A stretch of DNA of 25,684 nt from Robiginitomaculum sp. GTDB taxonomy: Bacteria > Pseudomonadota > Alphaproteobacteria > Caulobacterales > Maricaulaceae. A program made the position numbers and the translations under genes. The DNA is taken from contig JAKIUV010000035.1 in the NCBI GenBank assembly GCA_021647375.1, forward strand, positions 1 to 25,684, written 5' to 3'. Of the stretch, positions 14,732 to 23,125 are shown one piece after another (position 1 is the first letter of the stretch; the number at the start of each line of letters is the position of its first letter). Below the pieces are notes generated by a model. The model searched no databases and was not told the DNA's origin. It saw only the letters and a program-made list of their open reading frames with translations.

Positions 14732-15595
14732 ATGAACGTTACATCACACAAAAAAATGAAAAATTTTATGGTCACATCGGCATTGATCTATGCTGGCGCA
14801 ATAACAATGACCATGTTGTACGCACCGATTGCCAACGCATTTGGCGTCGGCATTCAGCCCTCAACTGTTGAGATGACCATTAAGCCCGGTGACCGCCACC
14901 GTCAGGTTGTCACCATTGGCAATGTCCATAAATCAAAAACCATCAGCCTAACCATGGGTTTAGCCGATTGGACATTAGATGATAACGGGAAATTATCCCT
15001 CAGCCCTCCGGGGGAAAGTGAACGCTCTGCGGCTGAATGGATTAGGTTTAGCCCGGCTAGCGTAACCTTGAAGCCCGAAACATCTATGGATGTTATTGTA
15101 GAAATTAGCGTGCCTTATAAAGTCAAACACAAAGGCGATCACCGTTTTGCCTTATTGGCAACCACCCTGCTCCCAGCATTAGATGAACGCGGTGATACAT
15201 CTGGTGTCTGGAACAAATACCAATTGGCGTCACTATTTTACCTGACGCTAACCCCGTCCGAAAGTACACCTGTGGTTAGTAATGTCGCCGTTAGCAATAC
15301 AGATAAAAATACGGTCACTATGACCATTAAAAACGCTGGCGACGCCCATGCGCGCCTGAAAGGTACGGCTTTCATTAAAGACAAGTCCGGAGAGACCGTA
15401 GCTGAAATGCCCATGTCCGCAGTTGTCCTCGACCAAGGTGTGCGTAATTATGTGATGAGATTAGATGAAGTTGAGGGTGTAACATCTGGTAATAGTTACA
15501 CAATTGACTTCAAAATGAACAATTCATTTGTGCCGCAAAACAAGTTTAGGTCAACACCAGTGGACATTCAATCTATCCAGTATCACGCCCCGTAA
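14732..15595 (+). CDS. Periplasmic PapD-like (fimbrial-type) chaperone
   Basis: A 287-residue exported protein. The frame opens at a TTG (14711), but the ATG at 14732 sits 6 bases after AGGGAAG and is the likely start. A long signal peptide ends in ANA at residue 36 before FGVGIQPSTVEM. The mature part has the layout of a two-domain Ig-like pilus chaperone: a first domain with Q-V-V-T-I-G-N, ADWTLDDNG and WIRFSPASVTLKPETSMDVIV, then RFALLATTLLP near the F1-G1 equivalent. The second Ig-like domain starts near SNVAVSNTDKNTVTMTIKNAG. This resembles non-classical or archaic chaperones more than FimC/PapD. No usher gene is adjacent. It is translated together with the paralogue gene 2 bp downstream, so folding or delivery of the two secreted paralogues is its likely job. 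Confidence 0.72.
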   Translation: MNVTSHKKMKNFMVTSALIYAGAITMTMLYAPIANAFGVGIQPSTVEMTIKPGDRHRQVVTIGNVHKSKTISLTMGLADWTLDDNGKLSLSPPGESERSAAEWIRFSPASVTLKPETSMDVIVEISVPYKVKHKGDHRFALLATTLLPALDERGDTSGVWNKYQLASLFYLTLTPSESTPVVSNVAVSNTDKNTVTMTIKNAGDAHARLKGTAFIKDKSGETVAEMPMSAVVLDQGVRNYVMRLDEVEGVTSGNSYTIDFKMNNSFVPQNKFRSTPVDIQSIQYHAP

Positions 15596-15597
15596 CC

Positions 15598-16461
15598 ATG
15601 AATAAGCGCCGAACATTGTTCAAAATACTTGCCCGTATTGTGGCCAGTTTAGTGGCAATTTTCGGTTGGCAAATACCCGCCTATGCTAGTTTCCTCGATA
15701 GTGATTTTTGGTGCCGCACCTATGGCTGCGCCGTGGTTCACGACGGACAAAATTTTGACATTTACGATAATTATATTTTCGCATCGGGGCGCTGTTGTGT
15801 TCCCGTTGGCGCTCAGATGATCCCGTACACAACGCGTTTTGGCGAGTTTAATCTAACCGACAGCCTGACAAAACACACGGGGCCAAATTCAGGCCAGGGC
15901 ATGATGATTGGCATTACTCAAGATGGCAATAACATCAGCAGATCACTAAATGATGACGGCGACGGTTTTCTGGACGCCAGCGATGATTTTGGCGGCGTTT
16001 TCACGATGGGTACGCAAACCGACATTTTGCTTAATGGTCCTGGCAAGGCATATTCTCATAGCTTTTTCATCACATCGCGCAATACTAGGTTTTCATTGAG
16101 AGCGTTGGCATCTATCGCCAGTTCAACACAGGATTTTGCCAACACATTATCCCTTGGCGATATCGGAATTGATGCGGCTGTCACCAGGCGGGGTGAGGAT
16201 GCAGGCTTTCGCTTTGGACGCCGCGCTACCAGTAGCCAAGTCTCCGTAGTCAACACCGTTAATGATCTTGGTGATTTACAAGCCGTGCCGACAAAAATGT
16301 TTGATTTCAGACGATTTAGCGGTATTAGACGCCGAAATGCCGATATAAATGATCAAACAATTCGCTTGGATTTTCTGTACACAATGCCCGACTACGACAT
16401 GTCTATGGGTGTGGGTTCACTAAATATAGATATGGTGTTTGATCTGTACAGAGAGCCTTAA
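15598..16461 (+). CDS. Secreted paralogue of the 13722-14573 protein, with two cysteine pairs
   Basis: A 287-residue exported protein whose ATG lies two bases after the chaperone stop, without its own Shine-Dalgarno, so translation is probably coupled. The signal peptide ends at AYA (residue 30) before SFLDSDFW. The mature N-terminus aligns with that of the protein at 13722-14573 (SFLDSDFW/SIIDRPFF, then VV..G). The C-terminus also aligns (AVPTKMFDF...YDMSMGVGSLNIDMVFDLYREP), as does SHSFFITSRN. Unlike that protein it has Cys39, Cys44 and adjacent Cys66/Cys67, able to make periplasmic disulfides, and more Arg. A DDGDGFLD patch looks like a calcium loop. It may be a minor, adaptor or tip component to the more strongly expressed paralogue; this role is inference. 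I recognise no named family. Confidence 0.7.
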   Translation: MNKRRTLFKILARIVASLVAIFGWQIPAYASFLDSDFWCRTYGCAVVHDGQNFDIYDNYIFASGRCCVPVGAQMIPYTTRFGEFNLTDSLTKHTGPNSGQGMMIGITQDGNNISRSLNDDGDGFLDASDDFGGVFTMGTQTDILLNGPGKAYSHSFFITSRNTRFSLRALASIASSTQDFANTLSLGDIGIDAAVTRRGEDAGFRFGRRATSSQVSVVNTVNDLGDLQAVPTKMFDFRRFSGIRRRNADINDQTIRLDFLYTMPDYDMSMGVGSLNIDMVFDLYREP

Positions 16462-16543
16462 AATAGCAACTGGTTTATTGCCGCAATGTGTACCACTTAT
16501 CATTTACCCTTGCACTACACGTACATTTGCATAGGCTCTCTCT

Positions 16544-17992
16544 ATGCCTGATTTACGTCCAGTTTTGTTTGTTGTAGGCCTGATGCTAGCGGGATTGGGC
16601 GCGACGATGTTTGTGCCCATGCTGGTGGATTTGGCATATGGGGGCACGAGTTGGCAAGCATTTGGGATGTCCGGCTTTGTAACGGCACTGTTCGGAAGTA
16701 TTATGGCGCTAACCAGCTATTCCCCCAAGGCGCGTTTGCGAGCGCGGGGTGCATTTTTGCTCACGACCTTATCTTGGATGGCTTTGGCCGGCTTTGCGGC
16801 AATACCTTTGTTCATGGCCGACATAGGATTGAACCTAACCGATTCTCTGTTCGAGGCCGTATCGGGTATCACCACCACCGGCTCTACGGTGATGACCGGT
16901 CTTGATGATACCGACAAAGGTATTTTGATATGGCGGGCAATTTTGCAGTGGATTGGCGGCGTTGGTATTATTGTCACCGCTATGGCAATTTTACCCATGC
17001 TCAAAATTGGTGGTATGCAGTTATTCCGCATGGAAAGCTCTGAAATGGGCGAAAAAATTCTACCCAAAACTGGTCAATTGGCAGCGGCCATTGGCGCTAT
17101 ATATCTGATGCTGACCATACTCTGTATGATTGGCTATATTATGACCGGCATGGGTGGTTTTGATGCCGTCGCCCATGCCATGACCACACTTGCCACGGGC
17201 GGGTTTTCTACATCAGATGCCTCGCTCGGCGGTTTTATGGACAATGGTGCAGACTTGGTAGCCATAGCCTTTATGTTGGCAGGCGCCTTGCCATTTGGTG
17301 TCTATCTACTCGCGGTGCGCGGTGCGTTCAAACCCGCATGGTCCGACCCGCAAATGCGTGGATTCCTCATGGTGATTACATTGCTCATCATGCTGGTGAC
17401 ATTTTATTTGTGGGTTAGTGATGTTTATATCGGCAAGCAAGCCCTGCGCCTTTCAGCCTTCAATGTTATCTCCGTAGTTACAGGTACTGGCTATGTGACG
17501 GCGGATTATAATGCTTGGGGGCCGTTCGCCGTGTCGGCGTTTTTCGCCTTTATGTTTATTGGCGGTTGTGCGGGGTCTACAGCATGCTCGATCAAAATAT
17601 TCCGCTATCAAGTAGCGTTCGAAGCTATGCGGGCCTATGTTTTTAAAATGCCGCGCCGCCACGCGGTTTCGCCCATGCGCTATGGCGGCAAACCCCTGCC
17701 CAATTCAGTGGTTTACTCGGTTCTCGGGTTTTTCTTTTTGTTTTTCACCTGTTTCGCCGTCGGGGCTATCTTACTCTCGATCATTGGCCTCGATCCAATA
17801 ACAGCGTGGTCTGGCGCGGCGAGCGCCATCGCCAATGTCGGCCCCGGCCTCGGGGACACGATTGGCCCAACGGGGACTTACCAAAGCCTACCCAGCACAG
17901 CAAAATGGGTATTGATGGGCGGCATGTTGATTGGGCGGCTCGAAATCGTCACAGCACTGGTTTTGCTAACACCGTCGTTTTGGCGCGCTTAG
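16544..17992 (+). CDS. trkH: Trk-type potassium uptake membrane subunit
   Basis: A 482-residue inner-membrane K+ transporter of the TrkH/KtrB family. The four pore-loop filter segments are visible in order: SGITTTGSTV (about 106-115), MTTLATGGFSTSD, VVTGTGYVTADYN and AIANVGPGLGDTIG. Flanking helices include LQWIGGVGIIV and GGCAGSTACSIKIFRY, which is characteristic of TrkH. Length is normal for TrkH. It normally works with the cytosolic NAD-binding TrkA, whose gene is not in the window. The gap to the preceding gene is 82 bp, enough for a separate promoter, and the topic is unrelated to the upstream secretion genes. The stop codon lies at the left arm of an inverted repeat shared with hslO. 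Confidence 0.95.
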   Translation: MPDLRPVLFVVGLMLAGLGATMFVPMLVDLAYGGTSWQAFGMSGFVTALFGSIMALTSYSPKARLRARGAFLLTTLSWMALAGFAAIPLFMADIGLNLTDSLFEAVSGITTTGSTVMTGLDDTDKGILIWRAILQWIGGVGIIVTAMAILPMLKIGGMQLFRMESSEMGEKILPKTGQLAAAIGAIYLMLTILCMIGYIMTGMGGFDAVAHAMTTLATGGFSTSDASLGGFMDNGADLVAIAFMLAGALPFGVYLLAVRGAFKPAWSDPQMRGFLMVITLLIMLVTFYLWVSDVYIGKQALRLSAFNVISVVTGTGYVTADYNAWGPFAVSAFFAFMFIGGCAGSTACSIKIFRYQVAFEAMRAYVFKMPRRHAVSPMRYGGKPLPNSVVYSVLGFFFLFFTCFAVGAILLSIIGLDPITAWSGAASAIANVGPGLGDTIGPTGTYQSLPSTAKWVLMGGMLIGRLEIVTALVLLTPSFWRA

Positions 17993-18037
17993 AGCGGTTT
18001 GCGCGCAAAGTGGTGCCAAATGGACGCAAACCGCTCT
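17991..18037. terminator. 13-bp perfect inverted repeat joining the trkH and hslO ends
   Basis: AGAGCGGTTTGCG at 17991-18003 and CGCAAACCGCTCT at 18025-18037 are exact reverse complements around a 21-nt loop. The arms overlap both convergent stop codons (trkH ends at 17992, hslO at 18036). Position suggests a bidirectional terminator or a dispersed palindromic repeat, since no T run follows either arm. Confidence 0.75.
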
Positions 18038-18956
18038 AGTCAATCACATCTTGCGGTGTGAACACATAATCCGCCGCACAAAATTCACAAGACGCCGTGA
18101 TTTTCCCGTCCTCGAACATGTCTTGGCGCTGGGCGGCCTCAAAGGTTTTTATACTGGCTAGCAAGCGCTCCCGCGAGCATGAGCATTGTGCCCGTAAATC
18201 CATAGGCGTATCCATGCGCACACCTTGTTCGTGGAATAAACGGTAGAGCAATCGTTCACTACCCAGATCAGGATCAAGTAATTCTTCATCTTTCAATGTG
18301 CCCATTAATGCCTTGCTCATATCCCAAGCGTCTTCGGCGTCGCCGCGCGCCAAATCTGCGGCAACTCTTTGCACCATAATACCGCCGCCGCGCCATTCTT
18401 GTGCTTGACCCGGCAATTGCAGGCGTCCCACGGCCAATTTAATCCGGGTCGGCACTTGTTCGCTTTGTTTAAAAAAATGCTCCGCACATGCGGCCAATGT
18501 CGCGCCCTCAATAGCAGAAATACCTTGGTATCTGTCCTTGCCAGAGCCTGGATCTATAGTCATTGCAAATGACCCACCGCCCGTTAATGTTTTAGCGTCA
18601 GGGCGATCATTTTTTGCTAAAATACGCTCCAGAGACGGCGCATCAAATCTGGCGTAGGCACGCATATTGCCGTCCGTAGTGCATTCTGCCGCCAACATGG
18701 ATACGGCACCTTCATTTGTGCCGTGAGCCTGCACCAAAAACCTGCCTTTGAATTTTAGGGAACTGGCTACCAAAGCACTGATCATCACAGCTTCACCAAG
18801 CAAGTTGGCGACGGCAAGTGGATAGCGGTTACCACCGAGAACCACATCCAAAGACGAGCCAAGACGCAACACACGGCCACGCACTTCACCACCGCCTATT
18901 TGCACAGCAGCAATCTGGTCGTCTATCATAATATTTTGTGTGTCTTTTTCGATCAT
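18036..18956 (-). CDS. hslO: Redox-regulated holdase chaperone Hsp33
   Basis: A 306-residue cytosolic chaperone, close to the usual Hsp33 length (about 290). The C-terminal zinc switch is intact: Cys258-x-Cys260 (QCSCS) and Cys290-x-x-Cys293 (CEFC), 29 residues apart. Oxidation of these by peroxide or HOCl releases zinc and activates binding of unfolding proteins. The core shows family features: SALVASSLKFKGRFLVQAHG, a GGGSFAMTIDP stretch and the segment EGATLAACAEHFFKQSEQVPT. It converges with trkH and is divergent from the sugar isomerase gene. The start at 18956 has an AGAG a few bases before it. Confidence 0.95.
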   Translation of the reverse strand: MIEKDTQNIMIDDQIAAVQIGGGEVRGRVLRLGSSLDVVLGGNRYPLAVANLLGEAVMISALVASSLKFKGRFLVQAHGTNEGAVSMLAAECTTDGNMRAYARFDAPSLERILAKNDRPDAKTLTGGGSFAMTIDPGSGKDRYQGISAIEGATLAACAEHFFKQSEQVPTRIKLAVGRLQLPGQAQEWRGGGIMVQRVAADLARGDAEDAWDMSKALMGTLKDEELLDPDLGSERLLYRLFHEQGVRMDTPMDLRAQCSCSRERLLASIKTFEAAQRQDMFEDGKITASCEFCAADYVFTPQDVID

Positions 18957-19106
18957 TTTAGGTCTCTATGCATAGGTTTAGAGCCTTAAATGGGGCGTCC
19001 ACCTCCATTGTTCAAGGGCTAATTTAAACCCTTTATTCACCCTAAAGCCTAAGCGTTTCTTGGCCATTACTTGCCATATTATGCTCTCAACAACAAAGGT
19101 GCACTC

Positions 19107-20321
19107 GTGGGCAAACCACACATTCATCAAGCGGCAAGAATGCCGAACCATAACGGCCAATTAGCGTTAGAGCGCTCTGCGCTGACGGCACGCGCATGGT
19201 TGATGACGAAAGCCCTGCCGTTTTGGGCGGAAAACGCAGTCGATACCTCCGGTGGATTTTGCGAAGAATTATCCAATCAATCCCAGCCAAATTGGAGCGC
19301 AGTTCGGCGCTTGCGCGTACAGGCCCGGCAAATTTATACCTATTCAATGGCAAATGAACGGGGTTGGTTTGATGACTATTCTGTTGCTGATAATACACTA
19401 AAATATATGTTGGCGCACGGCTTCATGCGCGATGGGCATCCAGGGTTAATTTCCCTGATTAACCCGAACACCAGCATTAATGACCCGCGCCGCGATCTCT
19501 ATGACCACGCATTTTATCTGTTGGCATTGGCCTGGCACGCCCGTGTCAGTGGCCAGCATAGGTCGCTAGCACTAGCGGATACAGTGCTGCGCTTCTTAAA
19601 CTCTAAGTTAGGCACGAGTAATGGCGGCTTCATTGAAGGTCTTCCCGAGAGTGATCCTCGCAATGCCCTGCGCCGCCAAAACCCACATATGCATATGTTC
19701 GAAGCATATATGGCGCTTTATGATGCCAGCGGCGACGAAAAATATATGCGCGGTGCCGATGAAATGTTTGGCCTGTTCAGGCATCATTTCTTTGATCTTG
19801 AAACGTTTACCGTCACAGAATTCTTCCATGATAACTGGGATGATGCAAAGGGAGAAAAAGGCCTATGTGTCGAACCTGGGCATATGGCCGAATGGGTCTG
19901 GTTGCTGGGTCAATACCAAAGCCGTACCGGGTTTGATACGCGCCCGTGGGCTGCACGCCTCTATCATAGATTATGCAGCTATGACAGCCTGCTCTTGGCG
20001 GACGAAATGGATAAATCGGGGCGCGTTTTGCGCTCGACCCGCAGGCTGTGGGTGCAAACCGAAATGGTCAAAGCCCACCTTGCCCAAGCCGAAATGGGTG
20101 AAGCGGATAGCTACCGCCTCGCTGCCGCCGGTATAGATATGATTATGGAAAAATACCTCCGCCCAGACGGAACCTGGATCGACGTATTAGGCGAAAATGG
20201 TTTACCTGTACTTGGCGCTGTACCGACGAGCACTTTTTACCATATAATGTGTATGACGACCGAAGCTTGCCGTGTGGCAGGAATTGCAGATATACAAAAA
20301 CCCAAGGTATTACCAAGGTGA
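19107..20321 (+). CDS. AGE-family sugar isomerase, probable mannose-6-phosphate isomerase
   Basis: About 404 residues of the N-acylglucosamine 2-epimerase family, an alpha6/alpha6-barrel group that includes the Rhizobium-type mannose-6-phosphate isomerase. Family landmarks are HMHMFEAYMALYDASGD, FHDNWDDAKGEKG, EPGHMAEWVWLL and the end PTSTFYHIMCMTTEA. The frame is open from TTG 19071, but that codon has no ribosome site. GTG at 19107 follows AAAGGTG, and ATG 19140 is another option, so the start is uncertain. Its stop codon overlaps the start of the mannose-1-phosphate guanylyltransferase gene (GTGA), so conversion of fructose-6-phosphate to mannose-6-phosphate for GDP-mannose is the most likely role. 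Phosphomannomutase is not in the window. Other sugar epimerase activities remain possible. Confidence 0.82.
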   Translation: MGKPHIHQAARMPNHNGQLALERSALTARAWLMTKALPFWAENAVDTSGGFCEELSNQSQPNWSAVRRLRVQARQIYTYSMANERGWFDDYSVADNTLKYMLAHGFMRDGHPGLISLINPNTSINDPRRDLYDHAFYLLALAWHARVSGQHRSLALADTVLRFLNSKLGTSNGGFIEGLPESDPRNALRRQNPHMHMFEAYMALYDASGDEKYMRGADEMFGLFRHHFFDLETFTVTEFFHDNWDDAKGEKGLCVEPGHMAEWVWLLGQYQSRTGFDTRPWAARLYHRLCSYDSLLLADEMDKSGRVLRSTRRLWVQTEMVKAHLAQAEMGEADSYRLAAAGIDMIMEKYLRPDGTWIDVLGENGLPVLGAVPTSTFYHIMCMTTEACRVAGIADIQKPKVLPR

Positions 20322-21403
20322 CTGAAATCAATATTATCCCGGTGATTATGTCTGGCGGTGCCGGAACGCGCCTGTGGCCAGCGTCGCGGCAGGCAACGCC
20401 AAAACAACTCCTGCCGCTTATCAGCGAGCAAACTATGATCCAAGAAACCGCCAAGCGGCTACGCGGAGCATGGGATGGGTTTAGTTTTGGGGTTCCGGTA
20501 ATTGTATGCAACACCAGCCACGCCGCATCCATAACAAAACAACTCGGCGGTTTAGGCATAAAACCCGGCACGATCATAACCGAGCCTGTACCGCGTAATA
20601 CTGCGCCGTGTGCCGCGATAGCCGCGCTGGCCGTACAGGCGCAAGACCCGGACGCGCTGATGTTACTTGCCCCTGCGGATCATCATATCAATAATAAACC
20701 CGCTTTCGCCCAAGTCGTCACCGCAGGCCTAGCCGCCGCTGAAGCCGGGTATTTAGTGACATTTGGCATTACCGCAGAGACACCAGAAACCGGTTATGGC
20801 TACATCCAAAAGGGCGCAGCGCTGGACGATCACGCATTCAAAGTCGCGGCATTCAAAGAAAAACCGCGCAAAGAAATTGCGGAAGAATATATAACATCCG
20901 GTGCATATTTCTGGAATGCTGGTATTTTTATGTGCAAGCCGTCCGTATTGTTGGCAGAAATGAAAAAACATTGCCCTGACATTCTGGCTACCTGCGAAAT
21001 TGCCTATAGCGCAAGTGCGAAACAAGGCGGAATTTTATCATTGGACGAAAAATCCTTTGCCGCCTGCCCCGCCGATTCTATCGACTACGCCGTCATGGAA
21101 CGCACCGATAAAGCCGCCGTGGTCGAAGCCAATATGGGTTGGAGTGATATTGGCTCATGGTCTGCCCTTTGGGAACGCACCAAGGACGAAAGCGGCAATG
21201 CCCATAATGGCGACGTTCACACCATAGACACCACCAACAGCCTTATCCACACAGACGGCCCTTTCGTCGCTACAATCGGTATCGACAACCTCGCCGTCAT
21301 TGTCCACCAAGGCGCTATCCTTGTTGCCAATATGGACAAAGTACAAGACGTGAAGAAAGTCGTGGATTTTCTAAAAGCACGTGGGGATACGGCAAAACTT
21401 TAA
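20318..21403 (+). CDS. manC: Mannose-1-phosphate guanylyltransferase
   Basis: A 361-residue nucleotidyltransferase that makes GDP-mannose from mannose-1-phosphate and GTP. The GTP-binding signature GGAGTRLWPASR is at residues 13-24, followed by Lys in TPKQ, the APADHH metal/base region, GYGYI, FKEKP, YFWNAGIFM and NMGWSDIGSW. The short C-terminal beta-helix is present, but the cupin mannose-6-phosphate isomerase domain of fused ManC proteins is absent; the overlapping AGE-family gene would supply that activity. The frame reaches back to 20249, but the GTG at 20318 fits the family N-terminus and makes a GTGA overlap, with AAGG ten bases upstream. GDP-mannose probably goes to a surface polysaccharide or glycan made elsewhere. 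Confidence 0.93.
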   Translation: MTEINIIPVIMSGGAGTRLWPASRQATPKQLLPLISEQTMIQETAKRLRGAWDGFSFGVPVIVCNTSHAASITKQLGGLGIKPGTIITEPVPRNTAPCAAIAALAVQAQDPDALMLLAPADHHINNKPAFAQVVTAGLAAAEAGYLVTFGITAETPETGYGYIQKGAALDDHAFKVAAFKEKPRKEIAEEYITSGAYFWNAGIFMCKPSVLLAEMKKHCPDILATCEIAYSASAKQGGILSLDEKSFAACPADSIDYAVMERTDKAAVVEANMGWSDIGSWSALWERTKDESGNAHNGDVHTIDTTNSLIHTDGPFVATIGIDNLAVIVHQGAILVANMDKVQDVKKVVDFLKARGDTAKL

Positions 21404-21451
21404 ATTCAGAGTAATACGGCACAAGCCGAGTTTTGCCCTTTAATCTACCGA

Positions 21452-22201
21452 CTAGCGGACGTGCGAGGCACCATTTACATCGAACGTCGCTCCCGTAGCC
21501 GACGGGCATAAATCGGAGAGAAAGAATGCCACCAGCGTGCCGATTTCGTCAACTTGGGCGAAATCACCTAGCGGGATTTCTGCCTTGGCGGCACGCAACA
21601 CATCCGGGTCGGTCGGCGCCATTTCCGTGTTAATCCAGCCCGGTGCCAAAGCATAGGCCAGCACACCGTCCGCCGCTGCGCCGCGTGCAATTGTTTTACT
21701 TAAGGCCAACAATGCACCTTTGGAGGCTGCATAGGCTGGATGATCAATCGAATCGCCGCGAATGGACGCCCTTGAACACATATTGACAATCCGCCCACCG
21801 CCTGCTTTGCGGTAATCTACCAGAGCCGCTCGGCATAAATCCGCTGGCGCTTGTAAGTTCACCGCCATGATTTTTGCCCAACCATCAGCCCACTGTGTAT
21901 CATCACCATATGGGTCTGTGACCAAATCTATTCCGGCATTATTGACCAATGCGTTAATCGGGCCAGCTATCTCTACAGCTTTCGTCCAAAGCCGCGCCCC
22001 CGCACCCGCTTGGGACAAATCTTCGGGGAGCAAGCCGACACAATTGTCACCTATGCTGGCCGCAACGGCTTTGGCTTCGGCGTGGTTTGAATTATAGTGC
22101 AATACAACCCGCGCACCGTATTCTGCGCATTTCTCGGCAATCGCTGCGCCTGTGCCCCGGCTTGCGCCCGTAATTAACACATTTATGTGTTTTAAATTCA
22201 T
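21452..22201 (-). CDS. Short-chain dehydrogenase/reductase, FabG-like
   Basis: A 249-residue classical SDR. The nucleotide motif TGASRGTG is at 11-18, NNAG at 87-90 and the catalytic set includes Ser143 and Tyr157-x3-Lys161 (YAASK), so the enzyme should be active. A Arg/Asn-containing region after the second strand (HYNSNH) favours NADP(H). The C-terminus ends in the usual TGATFDVNGASHVR. The ATG has GGGGAT upstream at good spacing. It is convergent with manC (48 bp) and divergent from the next gene, so it stands alone and has no substrate clue. A 3-oxoacyl or sugar ketoreductase would both fit. Confidence 0.88.
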   Translation of the reverse strand: MNLKHINVLITGASRGTGAAIAEKCAEYGARVVLHYNSNHAEAKAVAASIGDNCVGLLPEDLSQAGAGARLWTKAVEIAGPINALVNNAGIDLVTDPYGDDTQWADGWAKIMAVNLQAPADLCRAALVDYRKAGGGRIVNMCSRASIRGDSIDHPAYAASKGALLALSKTIARGAAADGVLAYALAPGWINTEMAPTDPDVLRAAKAEIPLGDFAQVDEIGTLVAFFLSDLCPSATGATFDVNGASHVR

Positions 22202-22235
22202 TTTAAATCCCCAAAATATATGGTAAGCGCAGGCT

Positions 22236-22571
22236 ATGAAATTGATAACCTATCTCGAATCTGTCATTAGCCGCAATGAAGGCATAGTGCAAACCCAATT
22301 GGCGCGCGAAGACCTCGCACGGGTGGAAAAATTACGCGAACTCGCCAAGACCCACGATACTTACGCCGCACTGGAAAAGGACGGGCTATATATTGGCTGG
22401 ACCAAGGGCGATTTTCGCACCCATGAACTCTCAGACCCGATCAAAGCCCTCATGCGCGCAGTTTATAACCTTGAAAAAACCGGCGATGTGGCAAAATATA
22501 ATGATCGCATCATGGATATTTGGGCGGCATTTCACACGTTGCGCCTAAAAACTCTCGTCCACTGTTTGTAA
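22236..22571 (+). CDS. Small hypothetical protein of unknown family
   Basis: A 111-residue soluble, mostly helical protein that I do not recognise. No signal peptide, membrane helix or metal motif is visible; the N-terminal part is amphipathic and charged (ARVEKLRELAKTHDTYAALEKDGLYIGWTKGDFRTHE). Protein-like composition, an AGG-like ribosome site before ATG and a position 10 bp before the DinB-like gene suggest a real gene co-expressed with it. Confidence 0.6.
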   Translation: MKLITYLESVISRNEGIVQTQLAREDLARVEKLRELAKTHDTYAALEKDGLYIGWTKGDFRTHELSDPIKALMRAVYNLEKTGDVAKYNDRIMDIWAAFHTLRLKTLVHCL

Positions 22572-22581
22572 ATACACTCCT

Positions 22582-23070
22582 ATGATTGATGCAATTAAAT
22601 ATAATTTACAGGTGGGAATAAAACTCCTAAACACAATTAGCGATGCACAATACACAGATGTATCGGCCAAACCCTATCACTCTAGTATCGGTAGCCATAT
22701 GCGCCATATCTTGGATGTTTTCGATTGTATTTTTGAGGGTTTGGACGGCGGTCACATAGATTTCACCGCTCGCAAGCGCAACCCGTTGGTCGAGCGAAGC
22801 GCCGGGGTCGGCATAGCCTATTTCGAGCAAGTATTGGTTAAACTCGAAGCCCTAAAAGATGCAGACTTCGACCAAATTATCAACGTTTCCGACGATTTGG
22901 GCCTCGGTATGGTCACAGCCAAATACACTTTAGCCGCCGCCCTGATCCAAGCCCACAGCCACGCCATGCACCATTTCGCAAGCCTCGGCTATATCATCAC
23001 AAAACTAGGCATAGACCTCCCCGACAAAGACTTCGGCTTCAACCCAACGACCCCGAGGGATATTGCTTAG
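22582..23070 (+). CDS. DinB-superfamily putative metal-binding protein
   Basis: A 162-residue protein with the four-helix layout of the DinB/YfiT superfamily. The first helix pair carries SSIGSHMRHILDVFD (His39, His42), and a late helix carries QAHSHAMHHFASLGYII (His125-His131). These supply the three-histidine metal site of the superfamily. The GSHMRHILDHF-like and MHHFASLGYI motifs match the hallmark positions. Members range from thiol-dependent enzymes (bacillithiol or mycothiol S-transferases) to uncharacterised proteins, so substrate is unknown. It starts 10 bp after the small hypothetical gene and ends 55 bp before the Kef-like gene. Confidence 0.7.
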   Translation: MIDAIKYNLQVGIKLLNTISDAQYTDVSAKPYHSSIGSHMRHILDVFDCIFEGLDGGHIDFTARKRNPLVERSAGVGIAYFEQVLVKLEALKDADFDQIINVSDDLGLGMVTAKYTLAAALIQAHSHAMHHFASLGYIITKLGIDLPDKDFGFNPTTPRDIA

Positions 23071-23125
23071 AGAAAGACTGCCTAGGTCGTGATGACGTAG
23101 GCCATACTGAAAAAGGAAAAATAGC

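Noticed and set aside
16510..16543. Promoter just before trkH (TTGCAC at 16510-16515)
   Set aside because: No acceptable -10 hexamer is found at 16-18 bp spacing.
20249..20317. Longer N-terminus for ManC
   Set aside because: These 23 codons lie inside the isomerase gene and precede the conserved family start; the GTG at 20318 fits better.
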